Source: DASXUX01 sp036504595
GTDB lineage: Bacteria; Planctomycetota; SZUA-567; H5-PLA8
Length of the DNA: 64,000 bases
Direction of reading: 5' to 3'
Assembly (NCBI GenBank): GCA_036504595.1
Contig: DASXUX010000095.1
Coordinates: forward strand, 1 to 64,000
Every line of letters begins with the position of its first letter. The stretch's first letter is position 1. Both the position numbers and the translations under genes were made by a program. The notes under the pieces were generated by a model. The model was not told the origin of the DNA, did no database searches, and was given only the letters and a program-made list of their open reading frames with translations. Positions 56,968 to 64,000 of this stretch are shown here, piece after piece.

Positions 56968-59043
56968 ATGACGCGACACTCTTCCGCGCGACCGCCCATC
57001 CTGCTCGTCACAGCAATGCTCCTTTACTGTGTGCTCGCAGCCGGCACGGAAGCTTACTCGGATACTTCGCCCATGCGCCAAAACTTCCGGCAGATCGAGC
57101 CCAACCTCTTCATGTGGACCGACACCTGCAACGTTTATGTCCTTAGAGACGGCGACGCCGCCCTGCTAATCGATCTGGGCGATGGGAGCGTGCTCGACCA
57201 CCTGAAGGAGATCGGCGTCTCAAAGGTCGAATGGGTGCTGTTCACACACCACCATCGAGAACAGTGCTGGGGCGCCTCGCGGCTTGGACGCCTTCCTCTT
57301 GTTGGAAGTCCCTCTATTCCTGTGGAAGCCGTCGCCGCCCCCGAGGCCGAACGCGCCCTCTTCGAAAAACCAACGTCTTTCCGCAAAATGCGCCCATCGC
57401 TCGGCGACCAGTACACCGTCCACGGCGCCAGCTACGTCCGGCCACCGTCCATGCCGATCAAGATCGACCGCACCTTTAAAACGATGGACGAATTCACTTG
57501 GCGCGGCCATGAATTCATCTGCGTCGATACTCGCGGCAACAGCCCGGGATCGATGACGTATCTCTTGCGCAAAAAGGTAGCGCCGGCCTCCGTGCCGGCC
57601 GGAAACGGCGGCTCCCAAAAAGCCGGCAGGGACGCCGGCGCTACCCGGTTCCTCGCCTTCAGCGGCGATGTCATGTGCGATGGCGCCAAGATGCACAACT
57701 GGTTCGACACCGAATGGGACTACGGCTTCGCCGCCGGCATCTACGCGCTGCACAACAGTGCTTCGCTTGTCGAGCGCTACAATCCGAGCTGGCTCCTGCC
57801 CTCGCACGGAAAGCCCATCAGCAACCCGGCCGGCCAGCTACGTGATTACATGAAGAAACTCCGCAAACTGGCCACCCTGCTCGTGCGCGGCTACGAAGTC
57901 ACCGGAATGGGCGGCGGCACTCAAGACCTCGCGTCAACACCAACCGTCGTGCCGCACCTTTGGCAAGTCACGCCGCATCTCTACAAACTGAAAGGCCCGG
58001 AAGTCTGGGCGAACTTCGGCATTCTGCTCGCCGATAACGGCCACGCCCTCGTCGTCGATGCCGGCTGCCTTTCCGACGCGGCACTCGACCAGACGCTCAC
58101 CCAGATGCAGGAACGTCTCGGCCTGAAAGCCATCGACGCCGTCATCATTACCCACATGCACGGCGATCACATTGGGCAGGCCCCGCACCTGCGTGAGAAA
58201 TGGGGCGCGAAAATCTGGACGCTCGACACCATCGCCGAGAAGTTTGAATTTCCTGAACGCTTCGACTACTGCGCCATGATCGAAAGCTACGGCCCGAACC
58301 TCAGTTCCGTCAAAATCGACCGCACCTTCCATGACGGCGAAAAGTTCGCTTGGGAAGGCTACGACCTGCAGATCGACTGGATGCCCGGCCAGACCGAATT
58401 CGGTCTCTGCGTTCAAGGCATGATCGATGGCAAACGCATCGCCTTCACCGGCGACAACCTGTTCGGAAACCCCAACGATGAACACGTGGACGGCCACGAA
58501 GCCCTCTGCTCGCGCAACAGCGCCATCCTTGAGGAAGGCTACATCTACGCCGCTGAATACCTGACGCGCCTGAAACCCGACATCATCGTCGGCGGCCATT
58601 CTTACGTGATGGACAAACCCGCCGGCATGATCAAGCGCTATCGCGAATGGGCGTACAAAATGCGCGACGCCTTTCGCGAACTCAGCACTTTTTCCGATTA
58701 CCGCTACATGTTCGATGCCTACTGGGTCAGCGCCTACCCCTACCGCGTTACCGTTGAACGCGGCAAGGCCGCCGAGTTCACGCTGACAGTCCGCAATTTC
58801 AACAAAAAGCCGCAGGAATTCTCCGTTGTTATCGCTGCACCCGGCCTGTCGTTCACGCCGACGGTGATCGATGGAACCGTACAGCCGGAATCACGACTGA
58901 AGATCCCGGTGCAAGTACAAGTCGCGGGCGATGCGCCGCCGACGCTGAGCGGCGTGCAGATCGTTTCGTTCGACGTCACCATCGACGGCCAGCGCTGCGC
59001 GGGATGGTTCGACATGATCGTGAACGCCGTTCAACCGAAATAG
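56968..59043 (+). CDS. Exported tandem metallo-beta-lactamase-fold protein
   Basis: A 691-aa exported protein (signal ILLVTAMLLYCVLAAGTEA) with two metallo-beta-lactamase domains. The first (residues about 40-300) has a degenerate metal motif FTHHHREQCWG, where HxHxDH has become HHHREQ. The second (about 320-590) has the intact ITHMHGDHIGQ, IAFTGDNLFG and IVGGHSYVMD ligands. A C-terminal Ig-like domain (VTVERGKAAEFTLTVRNFNK) follows. A compound family A repeat (VAPASVPAG ... AGRDAGAT) is inserted in the first domain. It precedes a glycoside hydrolase gene by 15 bp, so the substrate may be a modified sugar. Confidence 0.85.
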   Translation: MTRHSSARPPILLVTAMLLYCVLAAGTEAYSDTSPMRQNFRQIEPNLFMWTDTCNVYVLRDGDAALLIDLGDGSVLDHLKEIGVSKVEWVLFTHHHREQCWGASRLGRLPLVGSPSIPVEAVAAPEAERALFEKPTSFRKMRPSLGDQYTVHGASYVRPPSMPIKIDRTFKTMDEFTWRGHEFICVDTRGNSPGSMTYLLRKKVAPASVPAGNGGSQKAGRDAGATRFLAFSGDVMCDGAKMHNWFDTEWDYGFAAGIYALHNSASLVERYNPSWLLPSHGKPISNPAGQLRDYMKKLRKLATLLVRGYEVTGMGGGTQDLASTPTVVPHLWQVTPHLYKLKGPEVWANFGILLADNGHALVVDAGCLSDAALDQTLTQMQERLGLKAIDAVIITHMHGDHIGQAPHLREKWGAKIWTLDTIAEKFEFPERFDYCAMIESYGPNLSSVKIDRTFHDGEKFAWEGYDLQIDWMPGQTEFGLCVQGMIDGKRIAFTGDNLFGNPNDEHVDGHEALCSRNSAILEEGYIYAAEYLTRLKPDIIVGGHSYVMDKPAGMIKRYREWAYKMRDAFRELSTFSDYRYMFDAYWVSAYPYRVTVERGKAAEFTLTVRNFNKKPQEFSVVIAAPGLSFTPTVIDGTVQPESRLKIPVQVQVAGDAPPTLSGVQIVSFDVTIDGQRCAGWFDMIVNAVQPK
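57576..57645 (+). repeat. Compound family A element with spacer
   Basis: Forward and inverse copies separated by a 25-bp spacer (GAAACGGCGGCTCCCAAAAA core), read in frame as VAPASVPAG-NGGSQK-AGRDAGAT within the first metallo-beta-lactamase domain. Confidence 0.85.
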
Positions 59044-59058
59044 TCTGGAGTCAAAAAC

Positions 59059-60477
59059 ATGAAACTTTCATTGTGCGCCGTTCTCACCTCGATGTTCCTT
59101 GCACTCACGGGCGGAACCGCCGAACCCATCAAACTCCACCCCGACAACCCGCGCTATTTCCTCTATCAAAGCAAGCCAACGATCCTGATCACTTCGGGCG
59201 AACACTACGGCGCCGTGCTCAACCTGGATTTCGACTACATTCCGTATCTCAATGAACTGCAGGCGCGCGGCTTTAACCAGACGCGCACGTTCGGCGGCTC
59301 GTATCGGGAAATCCCCGGCTCGTTCGGCATTCAAGACAACACCCTCGCGCCGCTGCCGAATAAGTTCATCTGCCCCTGGGCCCGCAGCGACACGCCCGGC
59401 TATTTCGATGCCGGCAACAAGTTCGACCTGGCCAAGTGGGACGACGCGTACTTCAAACGCCTGAAAGATTTCCTCGCCCAAGCCGCTCAGCGCGGCATCG
59501 TCGTCGAACTCTCGCTCTTCTGTCCCAATTACGACGAAAAACTTTGGCAAGCCAATCCGATGAATGCCAAGAACAACATCAACAACGTGGGCAACTGCCC
59601 GCTGAAAGAACCCTACACGCTCAAGCACGAGGACCTGACCAAAGTCCAGGACGCAATGGTGCGCAAAATCGTATCTGAACTGAAAGACTGCGACAATCTC
59701 TACTACGAAATCGCCAACGAGCCGTACTTCGGCGGCATCACGCTCGAATGGCAGGCGCACATCGCCGCGACCATCGTGGATGCCGAAAAAGACTTCCCTG
59801 CCAAGCACCTGATCGCGCAGAACATCGCCAACAAAACCGCGAAGGTCAAAGATCCCAACGCCGCCGTCTCCATCTTCAATTTCCACTACGCCAAGCCGCC
59901 GGTCGCCGTCGCGACAAACTGGGAACTGAACAAAGTCATCGGCTTCGACGAAACCGGCTTCCGCGGCAGCACCGACAAACCCTACCGCACCGAAGCCTGG
60001 GACTTCATCCTCGCCGGCGGCGCCGAATACAGCAATCTTGATTACTCGTACTCCGCCAAAGCCCCCAACGGCACCGGCGTCGTGAAAGCCCCCGGCGGCG
60101 GCGGACCGGCCTTCCGCGCGCAGCTCAAGATTCTAAAGGATTTCATCTACGGCTTCGACTTCGTGAAAATGGCGCCCGATCAAACCGTCGTCAAAACCGG
60201 CCTGCCCGCCAACACGACCTTTCGCGCGCTCGCTCAACCCGGCAAAGCCTACGCCGTTTTCTTCCTGACCGGCGGCGGCGACCTGAAAACCGCCCCCGCT
60301 CCCGAACCGATGAACTTGACCTTAACGCTCGCGCAAGGCGACTACACGGTGGAATGGATCAACACCCAAACCGGCGCGCTGGAACTCACCGAACAACTCA
60401 AGCATCCCGGCGGAAGCGCCGTCCTCACGTCGCCGCAGTACTCCGAAGAAATGGCGCTGAAGATCGTGGCAAAGTAG
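59059..60477 (+). CDS. Secreted cellulase-like glycoside hydrolase
   Basis: A 472-aa exported enzyme (signal LSLCAVLTSMFLALTGGTAE) with a (beta/alpha)8 barrel. PYLNELQARGFNQTRTFGG and GIVVELSLFCPNY are typical strands, and LYYEIANEPYFGG carries the acid/base Glu of clan GH-A. KVIGFDETGFRG provides the candidate nucleophile Glu. A C-terminal beta sandwich resembles the putative collagen-binding domain of DUF4038/DUF5060-type hydrolases (YAVFFLTGGGDLKTAPAPEP). It probably acts on a plant or algal glycan. The stop codon abuts a family E palindrome. Confidence 0.87.
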   Translation: MKLSLCAVLTSMFLALTGGTAEPIKLHPDNPRYFLYQSKPTILITSGEHYGAVLNLDFDYIPYLNELQARGFNQTRTFGGSYREIPGSFGIQDNTLAPLPNKFICPWARSDTPGYFDAGNKFDLAKWDDAYFKRLKDFLAQAAQRGIVVELSLFCPNYDEKLWQANPMNAKNNINNVGNCPLKEPYTLKHEDLTKVQDAMVRKIVSELKDCDNLYYEIANEPYFGGITLEWQAHIAATIVDAEKDFPAKHLIAQNIANKTAKVKDPNAAVSIFNFHYAKPPVAVATNWELNKVIGFDETGFRGSTDKPYRTEAWDFILAGGAEYSNLDYSYSAKAPNGTGVVKAPGGGGPAFRAQLKILKDFIYGFDFVKMAPDQTVVKTGLPANTTFRALAQPGKAYAVFFLTGGGDLKTAPAPEPMNLTLTLAQGDYTVEWINTQTGALELTEQLKHPGGSAVLTSPQYSEEMALKIVAK

Positions 60478-60498
60478 CGCAATCCTCCTGGATTGCGT
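60477..60498. repeat. Family E palindrome (CGCAATCCTCCTGGATTGCG)
   Basis: Second perfect copy of the hairpin at 33507-33528, here starting with the last base of the glycoside hydrolase stop codon. Confidence 0.8.
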
Positions 60499-60534
60499 GC
60501 CATTCGTATCACGGCCTGCCAGGCCGCGCTCTCC

Positions 60535-60578
60535 GGTCCCCCTTCTCCCGCGAGGGAGAGGGGTTAGGGGTGAGGGGG
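60535..60578. repeat. Family B repeat
   Basis: CCCCCTTCTCCCGCGAGGGA, then GAGGGGTTAGGGGTGAGGGG: an uninterrupted copy between the hydrolase and the small membrane protein gene. Confidence 0.75.
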
Positions 60579-60592
60579 AAAACAGCATCTTG

Positions 60593-60952
60593 ATGAACCC
60601 GCCGCGCCGACGCCTTTTTCAGTTCCATCTGTCCACGGCGGTGGTGATGATGCTTTCCGCCGGGATCTTGCTTGGGCTAAACACTTATCCATGGCGAAAG
60701 GTCGTCGTCTCAGATTACCCTGGCGGCCTAACAGTTTGCCAAGGCAGGGGCTGGCCTTTTGTGTTTCACGTAAGGCCATTAACGAGCGCGCGCTCAGTTA
60801 GCAAGGAGGCTTACCTATTGATGGGCGTATACGAACGCGCGCCAGACCCTGTCTTGCTGTTTCCAGACCTGTTGGCATGTGGCGCTATCCTTATCGGCAC
60901 AGGATACGTTTGCGAATGGCTCATCCGCCGCCGCGAGGGCCCAAAAACATGA
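60593..60952 (+). CDS. Small membrane protein of the RRRLFQF type
   Basis: A 119-aa protein with two membrane helices: TAVVMMLSAGILLGLNTYPW near the start and LLACGAILIGTGYVCEWLIR at the end. The N-terminal PRRRLFQFHLSTA motif is common in planctomycete membrane proteins of unknown function. The stop overlaps the start of the DUF4832 gene (ATGA), which suggests translational coupling. No enzymatic motif is present. Confidence 0.7.
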   Translation: MNPPRRRLFQFHLSTAVVMMLSAGILLGLNTYPWRKVVVSDYPGGLTVCQGRGWPFVFHVRPLTSARSVSKEAYLLMGVYERAPDPVLLFPDLLACGAILIGTGYVCEWLIRRREGPKT

Positions 60953-62769
60953 CCAAACACTTCACCGGTTGCATGCTTATCGCTGTTTCGCTTTCTTTCG
61001 CCGCCGAAACCATCACCGTCACCCCCAAAGACACCGGTGCGGCTCTCGTCAACCCCGACATGGGTTGGACCATGCACTTCTATTCCAACGTGCCGACCAA
61101 CTATGGCTCCAAACTCGAACCTTCCGACACGCTCGATGATTTCCCCGGCCTCTCGACCGTATACCTGCGCGTGCCGTGGGCGATGGTCGAACCGGAAGAA
61201 GGCCAGTTCAACTGGGCGCTGCTCGACACGCCTGCGCAGCGCTGGATCGCCAAAGGCAAGCGCGCCGCCTTCCGCATCACCTGTTCCGAAAACTGGACCG
61301 AAAACGCCACACCCGATTGGGTCCGCAAAGCCGGCGCAAAGGTCGTTAACTACACCTGGCCCAAAGGCCCCGATCCGAATGGCAAAAACTGGGATCCCGT
61401 TTTCGACGACCCGATCTTTCTCGAAAAGCTCGATCATTTCCTGGCCGCCATGAGCGCCCGGTACAACGGCAACCCGAACATTGCCTTCATCGACATCGGC
61501 ACCTTCGGCATGTGGGGCGAAGGCCACACCTTCGGCAGCAGCCGCATTCCCGAAGACAAAGCCGATCCGATCGTGCGCAAGCACATCGACCTGCACGCCA
61601 AGCATTTCCCCGCGACGCTGCTGTGCATCAGCGACGACGTGGTCGGCCCGCAGAAGCCCGGCCGGCATTTCCCGCTGCTGGACTACGCGATTTCAAAAGG
61701 CGTGTCGCTCCGCGATGACAGCATTTGCGTCCAGCCGCCGCCCCACTCCTGGTATCACTCCGAAATGGCGCAGGAATTCTGGCCCAAGTTCCCCGTCATT
61801 CTCGAACACGAACACTACGGCTCATCCAAGCAGCGCAAGGCCTGGGGCGATGGCTCCCTGCTGCTGAAATCGGTCGAAGACTACCACGCCGCCTACATGT
61901 CCATCCACTGGTGGCCGCGAGAAGAGCTCGAAGAGAATCGTGCGATCATCGATCGCATCAATCAACGTATGGGTTACCGCCTCGTCCCGCGCGAAATAAC
62001 GTGGCCAAAGAAGATCGCCTCGGGCAAACGTTTCACCGTCACATCCAAGTGGTCCAACGCCGGCGTTGCACCCTGCTATCCCGGCGGCTTCATGGCGCTG
62101 ACGCTCAAAGACGCAAGAGCCGGCATCGCGTCGGTCCTCGTCGATGAGAAGTTCAACATGCGCGATCTCTCCGTCGGCCCGTCCGATCAGGCTCCCGTGA
62201 GCGCACTCGAAAGCTCGTTCCTAGCTGGTCACATCGCTCCGGTGCTGAGACCCGGCTCGTACGACGTGTTCGTCTCCGTCGGCCGCCGCGACGGCACGCC
62301 CGTGATCGCTCTGCCGCTGGACGGCGACGACGGCCAGCGCCGCTACCGTATTGGCACGCTGCAAGTCTGCGGAGACTACTCCGTGCAAGCCGGCGCCCTG
62401 GAAAAGCGCGGCGACCAGTGGCTGTTGCCGCTGACCTGGACCATTCATCGACCAGCAGTCGGCGCTATCGGTCCCTTCTTCCACTTCGACGACGGCGGCA
62501 AAATCGCCTTCCAAGGCGGCCCTGAGGATGGCGCCAAGGCTGGCGTACTCGCTCAAACCGGCACCGTGAAACTCGGTTGCGAATTCAAGCTGCCGCGCGA
62601 CGCCCGCGGCAGAAAGTTCACCGTACACGTCGGCCTCTGGCAGCCAGATCGACTCGGCAGACCGGACGAACGCCTGCTCCCCGACAACGGCCAACCCGAC
62701 AAGCGCGTGCTGCTCGGCACAATCAACGTCGCTCAAGACGGCGACGTGACGTTCACTCCGGAGCCCTGA
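60949..62769 (+). CDS. Secreted DUF4832 (beta-glycosidase-like) protein
   Basis: A 606-aa exported protein (signal GCMLIAVSLSFAAET). The DUF4832 region begins with a GH-like barrel: VNPDMGWTMHFYS, LSTVYLRVPWAMVEPEEGQF (the strand/Glu region like GH42 enzymes), and FIDIGTFGMWGEGH with the candidate acid Glu. The C-terminal third is beta sandwich (WPKKIASGKRFTVTSKWSNA), the DUF4832 hallmark. It likely processes a polysaccharide together with the GH encoded upstream. The ATG overlaps the previous gene's stop. Confidence 0.84.
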   Translation: MTKHFTGCMLIAVSLSFAAETITVTPKDTGAALVNPDMGWTMHFYSNVPTNYGSKLEPSDTLDDFPGLSTVYLRVPWAMVEPEEGQFNWALLDTPAQRWIAKGKRAAFRITCSENWTENATPDWVRKAGAKVVNYTWPKGPDPNGKNWDPVFDDPIFLEKLDHFLAAMSARYNGNPNIAFIDIGTFGMWGEGHTFGSSRIPEDKADPIVRKHIDLHAKHFPATLLCISDDVVGPQKPGRHFPLLDYAISKGVSLRDDSICVQPPPHSWYHSEMAQEFWPKFPVILEHEHYGSSKQRKAWGDGSLLLKSVEDYHAAYMSIHWWPREELEENRAIIDRINQRMGYRLVPREITWPKKIASGKRFTVTSKWSNAGVAPCYPGGFMALTLKDARAGIASVLVDEKFNMRDLSVGPSDQAPVSALESSFLAGHIAPVLRPGSYDVFVSVGRRDGTPVIALPLDGDDGQRRYRIGTLQVCGDYSVQAGALEKRGDQWLLPLTWTIHRPAVGAIGPFFHFDDGGKIAFQGGPEDGAKAGVLAQTGTVKLGCEFKLPRDARGRKFTVHVGLWQPDRLGRPDERLLPDNGQPDKRVLLGTINVAQDGDVTFTPEP

Positions 62770-62835
62770 ACCCTTCCGTTCTTCGCGTCTTTGCGGTTCA
62801 ATTCCTAAGCACTACACTTGCGTTTAGAGAACCAC

Positions 62836-63915
62836 ATGCCGACCGCGACTCTCACTCCGCCACAACAGAACCTGCAAGCCAAACAGCTCGCGGCCAAACA
62901 CGGCTTCGCTCTAAGCGGGATTGCTCTCGTGGGGGAGGACGGCTTGAGCCCCCGCGCTGCGGAGTTCAGCGCATGGCTCGCCGCCGGCCACCACGGCCCA
63001 CTCGATTATATGCAGAAGACCCAGCAGGCTCGCACGAATCCGCGCACGCGCTTCCCCTGGGCGCGCTCGGTCCTCGCTCTGGCCGCCTTCTACGACGGCT
63101 CGCCGCGCAAACAGCCCGGACGCGATCTGCTTGCACACGTCGCCCGCTACGCCCGCGGCCGCGATTACCATCTAATCTTTGAACGCCGCCTGAAAAAGCT
63201 CGCACGCGATCTGGTCGCCGCCGGAGTCTGCTCGAAAGCGCACTATTACGTCGATACCGGCCCGGTCCTCGAACGCGCATGGGCTGAAGCCGCCGGTGTG
63301 GGCTGGATCGGCAAGAACACCTGCCTGATCCATCCCGCTCTGGGCTCGTACATGCTGCTGGCCGAAATCATTCTCGACAGCGCGCCCGAACCCGACCGGC
63401 CGCACGCATTCCATTGTGGAAGCTGCCGCCGTTGCCTGGACGCCTGCCCGACGCAGGCGCTTGTGGCCCCCGGAGTCCTCGACAGCCGCCGCTGCCTGGT
63501 GACGTGGAATCTGGAACTCCGCGGCCAAACGCCCGCGGAAATGCTATCCGCGCAGGGCGATCAGGCCGTCGGCTGTGACATCTGCCAAGCCGTCTGCCCG
63601 TTCAATGCGCCGGCCGGCAGGGATGCCGGCCGCACCACCCCGCCCGACCCCGAACTGGCCGCGCCGCTTCCCTGGCACACGCTCACGCTCGCCGAATGCA
63701 TCGTGCTCACGGTGGACCGCTTCAACGCCGCATTCGTTGGCAGCGCCCTACGCCGCGCCGGGCTGAAAGGCCTGCGCCTGGGCGCCATCACCGTTGCAGG
63801 AAATCTGAAATTGTCCGATTGCCGCACCGCGCTGGAACAGAGCGCCGCCGACGCCGATCCCGGCATCGCTGCCCGATCGCAGTGGGCTCTCTCGATGCTA
63901 AGAAACGAGCGCTAA
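62836..63915 (+). CDS. queG: Epoxyqueuosine reductase
   Basis: A 359-aa cobalamin-dependent iron-sulfur enzyme of queuosine synthesis (tRNA wobble base). Motifs: YMQKTQQARTNPRTRFPWAR, GRDYHLIFERRLKKLARDL, VLERAWAEAAGVGWIGKNTC, then two 4Fe-4S sites CGSCRRCLDACPTQAL and GCDICQAVCPFN. A HEAT-like tail ends SQWALSMLRNER. After the second cluster the segment AGRDAGRT is a family A palindromic element. ATG 62836 is preferred to the TTG at 62818. It is a single-gene unit. Confidence 0.95.
   Translation: MPTATLTPPQQNLQAKQLAAKHGFALSGIALVGEDGLSPRAAEFSAWLAAGHHGPLDYMQKTQQARTNPRTRFPWARSVLALAAFYDGSPRKQPGRDLLAHVARYARGRDYHLIFERRLKKLARDLVAAGVCSKAHYYVDTGPVLERAWAEAAGVGWIGKNTCLIHPALGSYMLLAEIILDSAPEPDRPHAFHCGSCRRCLDACPTQALVAPGVLDSRRCLVTWNLELRGQTPAEMLSAQGDQAVGCDICQAVCPFNAPAGRDAGRTTPPDPELAAPLPWHTLTLAECIVLTVDRFNAAFVGSALRRAGLKGLRLGAITVAGNLKLSDCRTALEQSAADADPGIAARSQWALSMLRNER
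63608..63636 (-). repeat. Family A element, inverse orientation, in queG
   Basis: GCCGGCAGGGATGCCGGC read as AGRDAGRT directly after the last cysteine cluster of QueG. Confidence 0.8.
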
Positions 63916-63924
63916 TCCCGCATA

Positions 63925-63975
63925 CTAGACCACCAGACTACCAGACCACCACTCCACCACTCACTACTCACCACA
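63925..63975. repeat. Word array (ACCAGAC, CACTCACC)
   Basis: ACCACCAGACTACCAGACCA and CACCACTCACTACTCACCAC words after queG, running toward the right edge. The remaining bases to 64000 show no gene start. Confidence 0.7.
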
Positions 63976-64000
63976 GTACGGATTACTCTTCTTCTCGAAC

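Overview
The window is about 64 kb of GC-rich bacterial chromosome with no rRNA, tRNA, phage structural genes or CRISPR array that I can see. The gene content points to a diderm of the PVC/Planctomycetes-like assemblage (or a neighbour such as Hydrogenedentota): DUF1080 (3-keto-glycoside hydrolase-like) proteins, a ThuA protein, TIM-barrel sugar epimerases, a DUF4832 protein, BatA/VWA membrane proteins, a small RRRLFQF-type membrane protein, and lipid A/KDO genes (lpxA, kdsA). The phylum is inferred from family content; no marker gene settles it.

Layout. 1-6.1 kb: an edge-truncated HTH-like gene, a DUF4272 gene, an FtsX-permease/ATPase/HlyD-adaptor export operon and a Tat-exported sugar epimerase. 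6.3-14.5 kb: a central-metabolism block (nagB, pta, ackA, a DUF4954 beta-helix protein, two acyl carrier proteins and a DRE-TIM carboxyltransferase that may be a Re-citrate synthase), with a 44-aa MazE-tail microprotein gene between the ACP genes. 14.5-18.1 kb: secreted and lipoprotein genes, then a compact ScaI-like type II restriction-modification system with a C-protein regulator. 18.2-25.4 kb: a second MazE-tail microprotein coupled to an M14 peptidase, then kdsA, folC, a GT2 glycosyltransferase, lpxA, pyrE and plsC. 25.4-34.2 kb: extracytoplasmic carbohydrate/redox genes (two DUF1080, epimerase, ThuA, cytochrome c, cupredoxin, metallophosphoesterase) with a PIN toxin-antitoxin pair. 34.4-47.4 kb: a four-gene BatA / 1568-aa coiled-coil / VWA / HEAT envelope cluster. 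47.5-56.8 kb: a TIG/PKD surface protein, radA and a set of small genes including a serine-less ACP-like protein, TauE/SafE, GNAT and ahcY. 57-64 kb: a tandem metallo-beta-lactamase protein, a cellulase-like glycoside hydrolase, the DUF4832 protein and queG.

The most unusual property is the repeat landscape. (1) A roughly 24-bp palindromic element with core GCCGGCCTCCGTGCCGGC occurs at 12 loci. Eleven lie inside reading frames and are read in frame as peptides such as VAPASVPAG or AGTEAGAT, including one in the ATPase core of RadA. Its stem varies with compensatory changes, and two copies are nested inside another repeat family. (2) Many intergenic spacers hold arrays of a short word (for example GGGTTCA, GTCAGTT, TCTAGAG, GGGTATG, AATGATG), often followed by the complementary array, so each could form a long hairpin; the word differs from spacer to spacer. 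(3) Several other short palindromes sit at or just after stop codons. This in-frame mobile-palindrome system, resembling in concept the Rickettsia palindromic elements, and the two tail-only MazE-like microproteins are the best candidates for something little described.
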